From Chromatiaceae bacterium (GTDB taxonomy: Bacteria > Pseudomonadota > Gammaproteobacteria > Chromatiales > Chromatiaceae), in the NCBI GenBank assembly GCA_024639005.1, contig JAHEJD010000008.1, forward strand, positions 1-64,000: a stretch of 64,000 nt of DNA, read 5' to 3'. Below are positions 29,441-40,508 of the stretch, one piece after another. Each line of letters opens with the position of its first letter. Position 1 is the stretch's first letter. The translations under genes were made by a program, and so were the position numbers. Below the pieces are notes generated by a model. That model did not search any database. It was not told the DNA's origin and saw nothing but the letters and a program-made list of their open reading frames with translations.

Positions 29441-30316
29441 CTACAGGCCGCGTTCGTCCATCATGTGGTCGATAATCGGACCGAAGATTACCTCCATTGC
29501 GAACCCCATCTTGCCGCCCGGCACAACGATGCTGTTGCGGCGCGACATAAACGAGTCGTGGATCATCGACAGGAGGTAAGGGAAATCTGTGTTGAACTTC
29601 TGCGGATCGGTAAAACGGATTACGACGAAGCTCTCGTCGGGCGTGGGGATGTCGCGCGTGATAAAGGGGTTTGAGGTATCGACCAGGGAGACGCGCTGAA
29701 AGTTTATGTCCGTGCGGGAGAACTGCGGCGTGATGTGATTGATGTAATCCGGCATGCGACGCATGATGGTGTCCACCACTGCCTCGGGCGAGTAGCCACG
29801 TTCGGCATTGTCACGATGGATCTTCTGGATCCACTCCAGGTTCACGATAGGCACGACGCCGATGCCCAGATCGACGCGTGCCGCGACGTCGTTCTCATCA
29901 GTCTTTACCATGCCGTGCAGCCCTTCGTAGAACAACAGGTCCGTGCCATCCGGGATTGGCTCCCAGGGGGTGAACTCGCCCGGTCTCTTGTCGGTGCCGA
30001 GGCGGCTATTGTGCTCGGCTGCCTCTTCTTCGTTGTGCAGGTAGTAGCGCTTTTCGCCGGTGCCCGTCTCGCCGTAAGTCATGAACAGCTCTTCGAGCTT
30101 GTCAAAGCGGTTGGCTTCCGGCCCGAAATGGCTGAGGTGCTCCTCGGTCATCTTCACCTTCATTTCACCCCGTTCGTAGCGATGGAAGCTGTCACCTTCT
30201 ACGACCGCAGCATTTATGCCCTCACGGATGAAGATGTGTTCAAAAGCGCGTTTTACTGTGGTGGTGCCGGCGCCGGACGAACCGGTAACTGCAACGACGG
30301 GATGCTTTTTGGACAT
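29441..30316 (-). CDS. prk: Phosphoribulokinase
   Basis: MSKKHPVVAVTGSSGAGTTTVKRAFEHIFIREGINAAVVEGDSFHRY... typical proteobacterial CbbP. Confidence 0.96.
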   Translation of the reverse strand: MSKKHPVVAVTGSSGAGTTTVKRAFEHIFIREGINAAVVEGDSFHRYERGEMKVKMTEEHLSHFGPEANRFDKLEELFMTYGETGTGEKRYYLHNEEEAAEHNSRLGTDKRPGEFTPWEPIPDGTDLLFYEGLHGMVKTDENDVAARVDLGIGVVPIVNLEWIQKIHRDNAERGYSPEAVVDTIMRRMPDYINHITPQFSRTDINFQRVSLVDTSNPFITRDIPTPDESFVVIRFTDPQKFNTDFPYLLSMIHDSFMSRRNSIVVPGGKMGFAMEVIFGPIIDHMMDERGL

Positions 30317-30842
30317 GCTGTCTCCCCTGGGTCTCGAGCTTGTACTCTGGTTGATCGCTGAGGAAAGTGCTGGCCAATCAAAACCGCGCGGCGGATTAAG
30401 CTACGATCCGTGGTCGGACCTGCGGCGTTTCTAATTCAGCAATTCCTAATTTAAAGGTGCGCGCGACTATACCACAGCCCCCGGTACGGCCCTCGAGCGG
30501 GCGAATTGCATTGCGCTACATCAACATGTGTCGCCCGAACGGGATCGTTGGCAGGTCACGAGAGGCCGATGTGGGAATGTTCCTGGTTGCCGCATCGGGC
30601 GATTTCGTCCTGAATCTCCCGGAAACTGCCGATAAATATCAGCGCGTTGCGATTTTCCGCGGTATCCTTGCGCCCCTTCGGTGGTCGGCCAGGCATTCTC
30701 GACCCGCCATTGCCCGGCCCCGCCGGTATGGTTCATTCTGCGCGACGCATCGGATTTTGTACAAAACAGTGGCGTGGCATCACCGTGGCGGTATGCGGCA
30801 ACGCAGTGTCTGCGGGTTTCTTGATTTTATCCGGCGGTGGTG

Positions 30843-32000
30843 ATGGAAGACGTTTTTCCCTACCCGGTCGCGCGCATTGGCCTGATCGGTGGTGGACAGC
30901 TCGGACGTATGCTCGTCAAGGCGGCGAAAAGCCTCGGCTGCACCTGCGTGGTGCTCGATCCCGTGCCGGGCTCACCGGCCGGTCAAGTGGCCGGCAATCA
31001 GATCGCCGGTGACTATAGCGATCCGGCGATGTTGCGCGCGCTGGCGGAATCATGCGATGTCGTGACCTTCGAACTCGAAGATATCGAAACCGAGACCCTG
31101 CGTGAGCTCGAGGCGGAGGGACACAAGGTCTTCCCGCGCCCCGAACTGCTGGCCACGATCCAGGATAAACTTCGTCAGAAGCAGTTTCTGCGCCAAGCAG
31201 GGATAGCGACTTCGGACTTTGCCGATATGCCGCGGCCGCATGCCGAGGGCTTTAGCGCCTTTGGCTACCCGCTGGTTCAGAAGGTGCGTCGCGGCGGCTA
31301 CGACGGTCGCGGTGTGGTGGTCATGCAGGATGCGGCAGCGTTTGCCACTCACCTGCCGGTGCCGGGCTATGTCGAGCGTTTCGTGGAGGCCGACAAAGAG
31401 CTCGCAGTGCTCGTGGCGCGCAACGTCGGCGGGGAGTGCAGGACCTATCCGACGGTAGAGATGCGATTTCGTGCGACCGACAATGTCCTCGATTTCCTGG
31501 TTGCCCCGGCCAGCATCCCCGCCGAGGTCGCCCGGCGCGCCGAGGCACTGGCGATGCGCACGGTCGAAGCGATGCACGGCGTCGGGGTGTTCGGGATCGA
31601 AATGTTCCTCGCCGCGAGTGGGGAACTGCTGGTAAACGAGGTGGCGCCGCGGACGCACAACTCCGGCCACCATACCATTGAGGCCTGTGTCACGGATCAG
31701 TTTGAGCAGCACTTGCGTGCGATATTGGGCCTCCCGCTGGGGGACACGCGACAGCTGTCGCCGGCGACGATGGTCAATCTGCTCGGTGAGCCCGGCTATA
31801 CCGGACGGCCAGTGATCGTCGGTCTGGCCGCTGTACTGGCAATTCCCGGCGTGTGTGTGCACATCTATGGCAAGGCGACCACCAAGCCGGGTCGCAAAAT
31901 GGGACATGTGACCGTTATCGATGAGAGCGTCGAAGCGGCGTGCGCCAAGGCCGAGCAGGTGAAGGCGTTAATTAAGGTTCTGGGAGACAAGCAGTCATGA
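30843..32000 (+). CDS. purK: 5-(carboxyamino)imidazole ribonucleotide synthase
   Basis: [21 protein letters not shown] ... [30 protein letters not shown]. Confidence 0.97.
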   Translation: MEDVFPYPVARIGLIGGGQLGRMLVKAAKSLGCTCVVLDPVPGSPAGQVAGNQIAGDYSDPAMLRALAESCDVVTFELEDIETETLRELEAEGHKVFPRPELLATIQDKLRQKQFLRQAGIATSDFADMPRPHAEGFSAFGYPLVQKVRRGGYDGRGVVVMQDAAAFATHLPVPGYVERFVEADKELAVLVARNVGGECRTYPTVEMRFRATDNVLDFLVAPASIPAEVARRAEALAMRTVEAMHGVGVFGIEMFLAASGELLVNEVAPRTHNSGHHTIEACVTDQFEQHLRAILGLPLGDTRQLSPATMVNLLGEPGYTGRPVIVGLAAVLAIPGVCVHIYGKATTKPGRKMGHVTVIDESVEAACAKAEQVKALIKVLGDKQS

Positions 32001-32497
32001 CGGAGGTTCGGGTCGGTATCATCATGGGCAGTGATTCGGATCTGCCGGTCATGCAAGAGGCAGCGGATATCCTAAGCGAGCTGGGCGTGACGCATGAGAT
32101 GACGATTGTGTCGGCGCACCGCACGCCAGCCAGACTCTACGACTATGCCGAAACGGCACGCGGTCGGGGCATGCGCGTCATTATCGCTGGGGCGGGCGGC
32201 GCAGCCCATCTGCCCGGTATGGCTGCCGCGATTACGCCGTTACCGGTGATCGGCGTCCCGGTCAAGAGTTCGGCGCTGGCCGGTCAGGATTCCTTGTTGT
32301 CGATCGTGCAGATGCCCGCGGGGGTCCCGGTGGCCACCGTCGCCATCAACGGCGCCAGGAATGCCGGTATCCTAGCGGTGCAAATCCTGGGTACCGGGGA
32401 ACCTGCGCTGCTCGACCGGGTCGCCCAGTACAAACGCGACCTCGAGGCAACGGTGTTGGCGAAAGTGGAAAAGATGGCGGCCGATCCGGCGGAGTGA
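31997..32497 (+). CDS. purE: 5-(carboxyamino)imidazole ribonucleotide mutase
   Basis: [26 protein letters not shown] ... [13 protein letters not shown] ... [10 protein letters not shown]. Confidence 0.97.
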   Translation: MTEVRVGIIMGSDSDLPVMQEAADILSELGVTHEMTIVSAHRTPARLYDYAETARGRGMRVIIAGAGGAAHLPGMAAAITPLPVIGVPVKSSALAGQDSLLSIVQMPAGVPVATVAINGARNAGILAVQILGTGEPALLDRVAQYKRDLEATVLAKVEKMAADPAE

Positions 32498-32532
32498 ACT
32501 CGCTGCAACACCCGGCCTGGCCCGTCGACCGT

Positions 32533-33951
32533 TCACTCTTCCGGAAAACCAACGCCGGGATTGAGGATATCGTCGGGATCGAATTGACGTTTGATCGCCG
32601 CCATCAGCTGCAGACTCGTGTGATCGAGCTCGCGCCCGACAAAAGCGCGTTTCACCACGCCGATGCCATGCTCACCCGACAGACTGCCATCCAGCGACAG
32701 CACTAGATCGAAAACCGCATCCAGGCAGGGGTCGGCGGCCGCCATCTGCCGTGGATCGTCCGGGTCGACCAGGAGGTTGACATGAATATTGCCGTTGCCG
32801 GCATGGCCGAAGTTAACGATGGGGACGCCGTAGCGCCGCGACAACCCTTCGAGACTGTCGATCAATACCGGAATCTGCGAAACCGGAACCACGATATCTT
32901 CATTGATCTTTTTCGGCGCGATGTTGCGCAGCGCCGGTGACAGCGCCTTGCGCGTGCGCCACAGGCGTGCCACCTCTTCGTCCGTCGCGGCCGTCTCGAC
33001 AACTAGGCAGCCATTGCCTTGCGCTGCCGCGGACACCTGGCCGGCGCTGGCGGCGATGCCGGCCTCTGGTCCATCGATCTCGATTACGAGCAGTGCGCCG
33101 GCCTCGTCCGGCAGCCCCAGGTCGGAATAGTCGCGCACCATTGCGATCGCCGCACCATCCATGAATTCCAGGGCGCAGGGCGTAACTGGCTGCGACATGA
33201 TGCGGGAGACTGCGTCTGCCGCACTGTGGATGTCGCGGTAGACGGCCTGCAGCGTGCGTCTGGCTTCGGCCAGCGGGGTGAGCTTCAGGGTTGCCTCGGT
33301 AATGATCGCCAGGGTCCCTTCGGAGCCGATCAACAACCGGGTCAGATCGTAACCTACGACGCCCTTGGTCGTAGATACGCCCGTCTTAAGAACATCGCCA
33401 CCGCCGGTCACCGCGCGCAGGCCCAAGGTATTCTCTCGGGGCGTGCCGTACTTTACAGCGCGTGGACCGGCGGAGTTATAGGCGAGGTTGCCGCCAATGG
33501 TACAAACGGCCGCGCTGGTGGGATCCGGTGGCCAGAAAAAACCGTAGCGGCCGGCGGCCTGCTGGAGTTCCTGGTTTGTATAGCCGGGCGAGACCCGCGC
33601 CAGCCGGTTTGCGGGATCGATCGACAGCGCGCTGCGCATGCGTTCCATCGACAGGACTATACCGCCATGCAGCGGCACGGTGGCGCCTGTCGTCCCGGTC
33701 CCGCGGCCGCGTGTGATCAGCGGTACTCTATGATCGCGACATTGCCGGACCAGCTGCTGGACTTGGTCGACGCTGCGGGCAAAACACACAGCCTGCGGAA
33801 GCGCATGTTGGCGGCTGTTGTCATAGCCGTAGGCCCAGCAATCGGTCACCTCGGTAAGCAGATCCTCGGCGCTAAACAGATTGCGCAGCTCGGCGGTGAG
33901 CGCCGACGAAAGGCGGGCGGAGGCCGGCTTGTCATTCGTCGATGTATTCAA
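32533..33951 (-). CDS. FAD-binding oxidase (GlcD/D-lactate dehydrogenase-like)
   Basis: PLITRGRGTGTTGATVPLHGGIVLSMERM, NFGHAGNGNIHVNLLVD, GEHGIGVVKRAF. Confidence 0.92.
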   Translation of the reverse strand: MNTSTNDKPASARLSSALTAELRNLFSAEDLLTEVTDCWAYGYDNSRQHALPQAVCFARSVDQVQQLVRQCRDHRVPLITRGRGTGTTGATVPLHGGIVLSMERMRSALSIDPANRLARVSPGYTNQELQQAAGRYGFFWPPDPTSAAVCTIGGNLAYNSAGPRAVKYGTPRENTLGLRAVTGGGDVLKTGVSTTKGVVGYDLTRLLIGSEGTLAIITEATLKLTPLAEARRTLQAVYRDIHSAADAVSRIMSQPVTPCALEFMDGAAIAMVRDYSDLGLPDEAGALLVIEIDGPEAGIAASAGQVSAAAQGNGCLVVETAATDEEVARLWRTRKALSPALRNIAPKKINEDIVVPVSQIPVLIDSLEGLSRRYGVPIVNFGHAGNGNIHVNLLVDPDDPRQMAAADPCLDAVFDLVLSLDGSLSGEHGIGVVKRAFVGRELDHTSLQLMAAIKRQFDPDDILNPGVGFPEE

Positions 33952-34525
33952 ACAGCTTTACCACCCGTTTCACACCGCTGACGAAACGTGTCTTTTCGAT
34001 GACCGCGTCAGCCTCTGTCGGCGTCAGCAGCCCCATCAGATAGACACTGCCTTGCGAGCTTGTTACCTTCACCCGGGTTGGATCGAATCCCTCGATTTGT
34101 ATGTCGAATAGTGCCACCTTGACCTTGGAGGTCAGGTAGGCGTCAGCCGTCGCCTCTCCCCAGGTGGCTTCGGCGCCAATTGCCACCTCGTTGAAAACTG
34201 CGCGAACCCTGGGCATGGCCGCAACACGCTGCCGAAAGGCCTCCACGATGTCTTTGTTTGCGGCCTCTCCGGTCAGCAGCACGTGCAGATTGAATACCGT
34301 TATATCGATATCGCTATTCTTTTGCAGCTGTTCGTCGTTGTTACGTATGTCTGCGGCTTTCAGGAAGACTTCCTGGTCCTCGACTTGGGTGCCCGTGGAG
34401 CGGCGATCATGGGCGACCTTGGCCGTCACGGCAGCACCACCGATGATCACAGCAGCGCAACCCGTCAGGACCAAGGATAGGACGCAAATCAGAAGGTTTC
34501 GTGCCGTCAAGATATTTCCCTTCAT
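33932..34525 (-). CDS. dolP: BON domain outer-membrane-associated lipoprotein (DolP/YraP-like)
   Basis: Lipobox VLTGCAAV; two BON-like repeats; position after diaA-yraN-lpoA. Confidence 0.88.
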   Translation of the reverse strand: MKGNILTARNLLICVLSLVLTGCAAVIIGGAAVTAKVAHDRRSTGTQVEDQEVFLKAADIRNNDEQLQKNSDIDITVFNLHVLLTGEAANKDIVEAFRQRVAAMPRVRAVFNEVAIGAEATWGEATADAYLTSKVKVALFDIQIEGFDPTRVKVTSSQGSVYLMGLLTPTEADAVIEKTRFVSGVKRVVKLFEYIDE

Positions 34526-34531
34526 AGTTGT

Positions 34532-35119
34532 TCAACCACCCATCAGTTGCAGATCAATCAGGTCGCAGAGGCAGTGGATTACCAAGCGATGATTTTCGAG
34601 AATCCGTGCGGCCTCCAGCGCGGGTGCTCGTATCTCGATATCCGTAGAACGCAATCGGACGGCGATCTCGCCGCCATCGCGACCAGTCAGCGCAATGATC
34701 TGCAGCTGTCGTTCCTTCGCTGATTCGACGGCCGCCATGGTGTTGCCGGCAGTCCCATCGATGCTCAATACCAGCAACACGTCTCCCGGGTGGCCGAGGG
34801 CGCCGATCTGTTTGGCGAAAATCTCGCTGAAGCCCTCGTCGACCGCAATCGCAGTCAGCGTCGCTGCATCCGAATTCAATGCGATCGCCGGGAGCCCGGG
34901 GCGCTCGCGTTCGAAGCGATGCTGCATCTGTGCGACGAAATACTGCGCATCGGCGGCCGAACAGCCATTGCCACAACTCAAGACCTTGCCGCCGCCGAGC
35001 AGGCTGCTGACGATGCAGTCTGCAGCCGATGCAATGGCGGCTGTCTGGAAATCAGCGGCCCTTGTTATAGCCTGCACGCTGTCGGTAAACAGATTGCTGA
35101 TTCGTTCGATTGGATCCAC
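34532..35119 (-). CDS. diaA: SIS domain protein, DiaA/GmhA-like
   Basis: KVLSCGNGCSAADAQYFVAQMQHRFERERPGLPAIALN; synteny lpoA-yraN-diaA-dolP; GTG start at 35119 proposed. Confidence 0.88.
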   Translation of the reverse strand: MDPIERISNLFTDSVQAITRAADFQTAAIASAADCIVSSLLGGGKVLSCGNGCSAADAQYFVAQMQHRFERERPGLPAIALNSDAATLTAIAVDEGFSEIFAKQIGALGHPGDVLLVLSIDGTAGNTMAAVESAKERQLQIIALTGRDGGEIAVRLRSTDIEIRAPALEAARILENHRLVIHCLCDLIDLQLMGG

Positions 35120-35184
35120 GTCGCCGGGCCGGCATCTGTCGTTACTGGCGTCCAGTGTCGCATGCTGTCGAGTTCGGGTCGATA

Positions 35185-35532
35185 TCAGACCGCGAAGGCA
35201 TCGCGTATCCATTGCCCCTCGTGCCGGGGGTCGAAGCCGACCACGTCGAATCGGCACGGCCCACGCCAGCCGTAGCGCACGAGGTAGTGCTGGGCCGCAT
35301 GGACAAGGCGCTGTCGCTTGCGGGCATCGACGCTGGCCAATGCGCCGCCGAATTTAGCGTGGCTGCGATAACGCACCTCGACAAAGACCAGGTGCCCACC
35401 GTCCCGCATCACCAGATCGATTTCACCTCCGCGACATCGGTAATTGCGCGCGACCAGCGTCAGGCCGTGGCCCGTCAGCAGGCTGACCGCGCGGCCCTCG
35501 GCATCCTGACCGAGCTCCTGGGTCTTGCCCAT
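35185..35532 (-). CDS. yraN: YraN family endonuclease-like protein
   Basis: LVARNYRCRGGEIDLVMRDGGHLVFVEVRYRSHAKFGGALASVDARKRQRL. Confidence 0.93.
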   Translation of the reverse strand: MGKTQELGQDAEGRAVSLLTGHGLTLVARNYRCRGGEIDLVMRDGGHLVFVEVRYRSHAKFGGALASVDARKRQRLVHAAQHYLVRYGWRGPCRFDVVGFDPRHEGQWIRDAFAV

Positions 35533-37472
35533 CAGCCCGGTGGGACCGGGTTCAGCGAGTCCGGAGTCAGGTTTGCCTCCTCTGTCGCGGCACCCTGAAG
35601 GTCGAGGCGCGGCGCATAGCCCAGTATCGTCGGCTCTTCGTCCAATAGCACCCAAACCAGCTGGCGATGAATTTGATTGACCTCATCCATATAGAGGTTG
35701 CCGGTGCTGCCATCGAGCGATTCGTAGCGGCTGCTCTGCAGACGCTTGAGGTGGGGCACGAGGCGGAGTGCGTCCATTCCCATAGCGTATAGGCGGGCAT
35801 AAGAAGAGGCACTGTTGGGCAGGTAGCGGACGATCTCCTCGCGGGTATCTGCGTCGCCCGTGCTGTTGGTCAGCAACCAAGGAATATCGGCCAGCATGAC
35901 GCCGCGCATGTCCTCGACCTGATTGGGTGCGAGCCGGCCTACCCAAGCGTGGGAAGTAGCGTAAACGGGCAGGTCGCCGGCGCGGTGGAACTGCAGCTGC
36001 GGGCGGATCCCCTGCGCTTGCACCGGGCGGGCGGCCATGAAAACCGCGTCGACATCGTCGCGTCGACGCGGCTCAAACTCGAGGCTTCTACCGAGCCACT
36101 GCTGCATCTGGCGATGCCTGGCGGAACTGCGATCCAGCTGTAACAGGCTGATGATGGTCTCACTGTAATCGTGGCCGCTGTCGTCATAGCGGCCGACGCC
36201 CGCGATGCTGCCGCCCAGGCCGCGCCAACGATCCTCGAACGCAGCGGCCAGTCGTTCGCCCCAGGGCCCTTGCGGCGTCAGCACGATAGGTCGCAGATGA
36301 CCGTCCGACCAGATGCGTTCTGCGGCCAGACGCGCCTCGTCCTCCGGCGACAATGCGTACATGAACATGGTCGTCGGCGGCGCTGTCTCGATTGGCACCT
36401 GATTGAGCGCCAGAACCGGCACTGGCAATTCACCGGCACGCAGCAGCTGCCCCACGGCCTCTTTCTGAAGGGGTCCGATCACCAGTTCAGCGCCCTCGGC
36501 TACTGCGCGACTGTAGAGCGGCCAGATTCCGGCTTGGTCGGAGGCGTCGTAAAACCGCAGTTCAGGGCGTTTGTCGGCAGGCAGTTGGAAACGGCTGATG
36601 ACGATGCCGTCCCGGATCGCCGCCGCCACGTCGGCGAAGGTGCCAGATTGCGGCAGCAGGACGGCGATTCGCGATGCCTGCTGCATTTGACGCTGTAGCT
36701 GCAGCTGGTAATTGTCAATCAGTTCCGGCATGGCAGGGTGCTGCGGAAAGCGTTGCCGCCATTCCGCCACCGGCGCGGCGAGTTCCTCAGGATCACTGCC
36801 GTGTTTCTTGACGATCAAGGCCAGCTGCATCCAGCCGCCGCTGACGCCCGGCGGCGACGGTTGCAGGTTGGTCAGCACCAGTTCGTTGAGCAGCGCCAGC
36901 GTGCGCAGTATCTCGGTCTGTGTGGCGAGCCGCCGCAAGGGATCGGCCGGCATGGCATCGATGGCTTGGAGCGCATTGGCCGATTCAAGCAGGTTCCCGG
37001 TCTGGCGATAGGCGTCGGCCAGATCGCGGTAGTAGCGGACCCGCAGAGCCTGGTCGGAATCCGCAGCCGGGGGACTGCTCAGCATACTGAGCGCATCACT
37101 TGCGAGCCGCTCCTTCAATAGGACCTCGACTTGCAGTAACCGCCACTGGAGCTCCTGGTCGCCCTGCAGAGGCAGCCCGGCCAGTTGGTTCAGCGTTGCG
37201 CGTACGCCATCCCAGTCGTCTCCAGATTTCGCCGCTTCCGCAGCCGCCAACAGATAGGCGGCGCGCTGTTCCGGGGCCGCTGTGCGCGCCGCCAGCTGGC
37301 GGTAGAGCTCGGCGGCGGCGACAAACTGCCCGGCCGTGACCATAGTCGCCGCGCGAGCTTCATCCGGATCGATACTGACCACGCGTGACGGCCGCTCCGG
37401 CTGGCTGCAGCCGAAGAGCACAAGCGCCCATGCGGCGAGGAGGACTAGACGGATGGGTGTCGCGGCTTGCAT
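35532..37472 (-). CDS. lpoA: Penicillin-binding protein activator LpoA
   Basis: Lipoprotein (VLFGCSQP), TPR-like N-terminus and periplasmic-binding-like C-terminus (RIAVLLPQSGTFADVAAAIRDGI); synteny with yraN/rsmI. Confidence 0.92.
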   Translation of the reverse strand: MQAATPIRLVLLAAWALVLFGCSQPERPSRVVSIDPDEARAATMVTAGQFVAAAELYRQLAARTAAPEQRAAYLLAAAEAAKSGDDWDGVRATLNQLAGLPLQGDQELQWRLLQVEVLLKERLASDALSMLSSPPAADSDQALRVRYYRDLADAYRQTGNLLESANALQAIDAMPADPLRRLATQTEILRTLALLNELVLTNLQPSPPGVSGGWMQLALIVKKHGSDPEELAAPVAEWRQRFPQHPAMPELIDNYQLQLQRQMQQASRIAVLLPQSGTFADVAAAIRDGIVISRFQLPADKRPELRFYDASDQAGIWPLYSRAVAEGAELVIGPLQKEAVGQLLRAGELPVPVLALNQVPIETAPPTTMFMYALSPEDEARLAAERIWSDGHLRPIVLTPQGPWGERLAAAFEDRWRGLGGSIAGVGRYDDSGHDYSETIISLLQLDRSSARHRQMQQWLGRSLEFEPRRRDDVDAVFMAARPVQAQGIRPQLQFHRAGDLPVYATSHAWVGRLAPNQVEDMRGVMLADIPWLLTNSTGDADTREEIVRYLPNSASSYARLYAMGMDALRLVPHLKRLQSSRYESLDGSTGNLYMDEVNQIHRQLVWVLLDEEPTILGYAPRLDLQGAATEEANLTPDSLNPVPPG

Positions 37473-37493
37473 CGGTGATTGGCTGCGGTCAGG

Positions 37494-38372
37494 ATGGATT
37501 ATCGAGTATCAAAGGTGGGTCAAGAGGTGTCAAACGCGGCTGGATGCCTGTTCATTGTCGCCACGCCGATCGGCAATCGGGAGGATATTAGCCTGCGCGC
37601 ACTCGAGACACTGCGGCGTGTCGACCGGGTGGCCGCCGAGGACACGCGTCACAGCCGTCGCCTGTTGGCCCACCTGGGGATCGATAAATCAATGATGTCT
37701 CTGCACGAGCACAACGAAAGTCGGGCGGCGCAACGCATTCTGGATTACCTGCTGGAGGGTGAATCGATCGCATTGATTTCCGATGCAGGTACCCCATTGA
37801 TCAGCGATCCGGGTTTCCCACTCGTGCGTGCATGCCTTGCTCAGGGCGTCAACGTGGTGCCTGTGCCGGGTGCCTGCGCACTGATCGCGGCGTTGTCTGT
37901 CGGTGGGCAGCCAACCGACAGATTCCGCTTCGAGGGTTTCCTGCCGCGCAAACGGCAGGCCCGGCGCAGTCATCTACGCCGCATGGCCACAGAGACCGCA
38001 ACATTGGTGTTCTACGAATCGTCACACCGTATCCTCGAGTCTCTTTGCGATTTGCGCGATGTATTCGGCCCCGACCGGGCAGCTACGCTGGCCCGCGAAC
38101 TGACCAAGATCCATGAGACTGTCAAACCCGGGACGCTTGGCGAGCTCGTCGCGTGGATTGAGGCGGACGATAGGCAGCGCAGGGGAGAGTTCGTGCTCAT
38201 CATCGGGGGTATGCCGGCAGGGGCCGCCGGGGCCGTGGACAGCGATAAGCTGCTCACTGTCCTGCTCGAGGAACTGTCGATCAAACAGGCCGCAACGCTG
38301 GCTGCCCGCGTCACCGGTGAAAAACGCAATCAAGTCTATCGGCGCGCGCTGGCACTGCAACGTGAGATCTGA
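37494..38372 (+). CDS. rsmI: 16S rRNA (cytidine1402-2'-O)-methyltransferase
   Basis: LFIVATPIGNREDISLRALETLRRVDRVAAEDTRHSRRLL. Confidence 0.96.
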   Translation: MDYRVSKVGQEVSNAAGCLFIVATPIGNREDISLRALETLRRVDRVAAEDTRHSRRLLAHLGIDKSMMSLHEHNESRAAQRILDYLLEGESIALISDAGTPLISDPGFPLVRACLAQGVNVVPVPGACALIAALSVGGQPTDRFRFEGFLPRKRQARRSHLRRMATETATLVFYESSHRILESLCDLRDVFGPDRAATLARELTKIHETVKPGTLGELVAWIEADDRQRRGEFVLIIGGMPAGAAGAVDSDKLLTVLLEELSIKQAATLAARVTGEKRNQVYRRALALQREI

Positions 38373-38412
38373 GGGCTTGTCAGCCGCAGGGGCTTCCTCT
38401 AGGGTGGAATCC

Positions 38413-38778
<366 letters not shown>

Positions 38779-39050
38779 ATTTTCTGCTCGCCCGCCGGCA
38801 TCGCGGCCGGATCTGGCGGCGTCCATCCGATGATCCCTCCCCCCGCCGAATGTGACGGGAATTCCATTCCCCAAATCCGTCGCTTCGGACCAAATTCTTG
38901 ATAAGTCACTTTAACTCAAGCTTTTAGTGAGCTGTTTTTCGTCTGTTTCTACCATCTTCTCCTTTCTCGCCTAAGTCCCTGAGGCGTAAGCATTTTTCGC
39001 TGCAAAACGCTTGACCATGTGGGGTAAGCCACCTACCATTGGATGCGAAG

Positions 39051-39080
39051 TGGGTAATTGTGGGGATCTAGGGGGAATTG
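39051..39080 (+). promoter_or_regulatory. MraZ-box array (three (T/G)GGGN repeats, 10-nt period)
   Basis: TGGGT-AATTG-TGGGG-ATCTA-GGGGG-AATTG directly upstream of mraZ. Confidence 0.8.
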
Positions 39081-39108
39081 CCCACCCTAAAAAGGAGACG
39101 GCGAAGCC

Positions 39109-39573
39109 GTGTTTTTGGGGGTCAGTACACTCAATCTCGACGCCAAAGGGCGTCTTGCGGTCCCGGCCCGGCACCGTGAGACGCTGGCGCAGTGCTGCGC
39201 GTCGCGCGTGGTGGTCACCGTCAATCCGATGGCCGGTGAAAAGTGCCTGTGGTTATTCCCCGAGGGCAACTGGCGCGACGTGGAGCGCACCCTGTCGCGG
39301 CTGCCTGCATTTGATCCCCAGGCCCAGGCCATGCGGCGTCTGATGATCGGTTATGCGTCTGAGCTGGAACTCGACGGGCAGGGCCGCATCCTGTTATCGA
39401 CCGAGCAGCGTGATTTCGCGGGCCTCGGCAAGCGCGTCGCTCTGGTCGGCCAGGGCAAGAAATTCGAGATCTGGGACGAACAAGTCTGGTCGAGCAGTCA
39501 GGAGCAATGGCAGGCGATGCTGGTCGCAGAAGAGGGTGGGCTATCGGAAGCCCTGCAAGGGATCGTTCTGTGA
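39109..39573 (+). CDS. mraZ: Division/cell wall cluster transcriptional repressor MraZ
   Basis: [28 protein letters not shown] start, AAAGGAG upstream. Confidence 0.97.
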   Translation: MFLGVSTLNLDAKGRLAVPARHRETLAQCCASRVVVTVNPMAGEKCLWLFPEGNWRDVERTLSRLPAFDPQAQAMRRLMIGYASELELDGQGRILLSTEQRDFAGLGKRVALVGQGKKFEIWDEQVWSSSQEQWQAMLVAEEGGLSEALQGIVL

Positions 39574-40508
39574 CGGCCGCAGAAACCGGGCATGTTCCAG
39601 TGATGCCGGACGAGGCTGTCCGCGCGCTCGCTATCCGTCCTGGCGGTGTCTACATAGACGGGACGTTCGGACGCGGTGGCCACAGCCAGCGCATCTTGGG
39701 GGCGCTCGGCGAGGGCGGTCGCCTGCTGGCGTTCGACAAGGACGAGCAGGCAGTTCGGGTCGCGCAGCAACGATTTGGCGCCGACCCGCGGTTTGCCATT
39801 GTCCATGGGAGCTTCGCCGGCGTCGCAGAGGCGGCGATCGATAGAGGCCTGCAGCATCGAGTAGACGGTCTATTGCTCGATCTTGGAGTGTCGTCACCGC
39901 AACTCGACGATCCGGCACGGGGCTTCAGTTTTCTCGCCGATGGCCCGCTCGACATGCGCATGGATCGTCGCCAGGGAGAGAGTGCCGCGCAGTGGCTGGC
40001 CGAGGCGCGCGAAGAGGATATTGCGATGGTGCTACGTGAGTATGGCGAGGAGCGTTTTGCGCGGCGGATTGCGCGCGCGATCGCTGCACGCCGTGCGCAG
40101 CGCCCCATCACCGTGACCCGTGATCTGGCTGATCTGGTAGCCCAGGCCTGTCCGATCAAAGAGCGGCACAAGCATCCGGCAACTCGCACTTTCCAGGCGA
40201 TTCGAATCTACATCAACCGCGAACTCGATGATCTGAAGACCTGTCTGCGCGAGTCGCTAGACGTGCTGGCGCGCGGCGCGCGTCTGGTCGTGATCAGCTT
40301 TCATTCACTTGAGGATCGTATTGTCAAGCGTTTCATGCGCGAGGCGGCGCGTGGCCCTCTGTTACCCAAGGGCCTCCCGGTGGTGCACGCCAAGACACAG
40401 GGCCGGCTGCGCATCCTGGGCAAGGCGTTGCGCGCCTCCGAGGCCGAGTTGCATGACAACCCACGGGCGCGCAGCGCGGTGCTGCGGGTGGCTGAGGTGT
40501 TGGGATGA
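39570..40508 (+). CDS. rsmH: 16S rRNA (cytosine1402-N4)-methyltransferase RsmH
   Basis: [32 protein letters not shown] start overlapping the mraZ stop. Confidence 0.97.
   Translation: MTAAETGHVPVMPDEAVRALAIRPGGVYIDGTFGRGGHSQRILGALGEGGRLLAFDKDEQAVRVAQQRFGADPRFAIVHGSFAGVAEAAIDRGLQHRVDGLLLDLGVSSPQLDDPARGFSFLADGPLDMRMDRRQGESAAQWLAEAREEDIAMVLREYGEERFARRIARAIAARRAQRPITVTRDLADLVAQACPIKERHKHPATRTFQAIRIYINRELDDLKTCLRESLDVLARGARLVVISFHSLEDRIVKRFMREAARGPLLPKGLPVVHAKTQGRLRILGKALRASEAELHDNPRARSAVLRVAEVLG

Noticed and set aside
33019-33981. 320-aa plus-strand ORF antisense to FAD oxidase
   Set aside because: Cys/Arg/Gly-rich shadow frame; sense-strand oxidase is well supported
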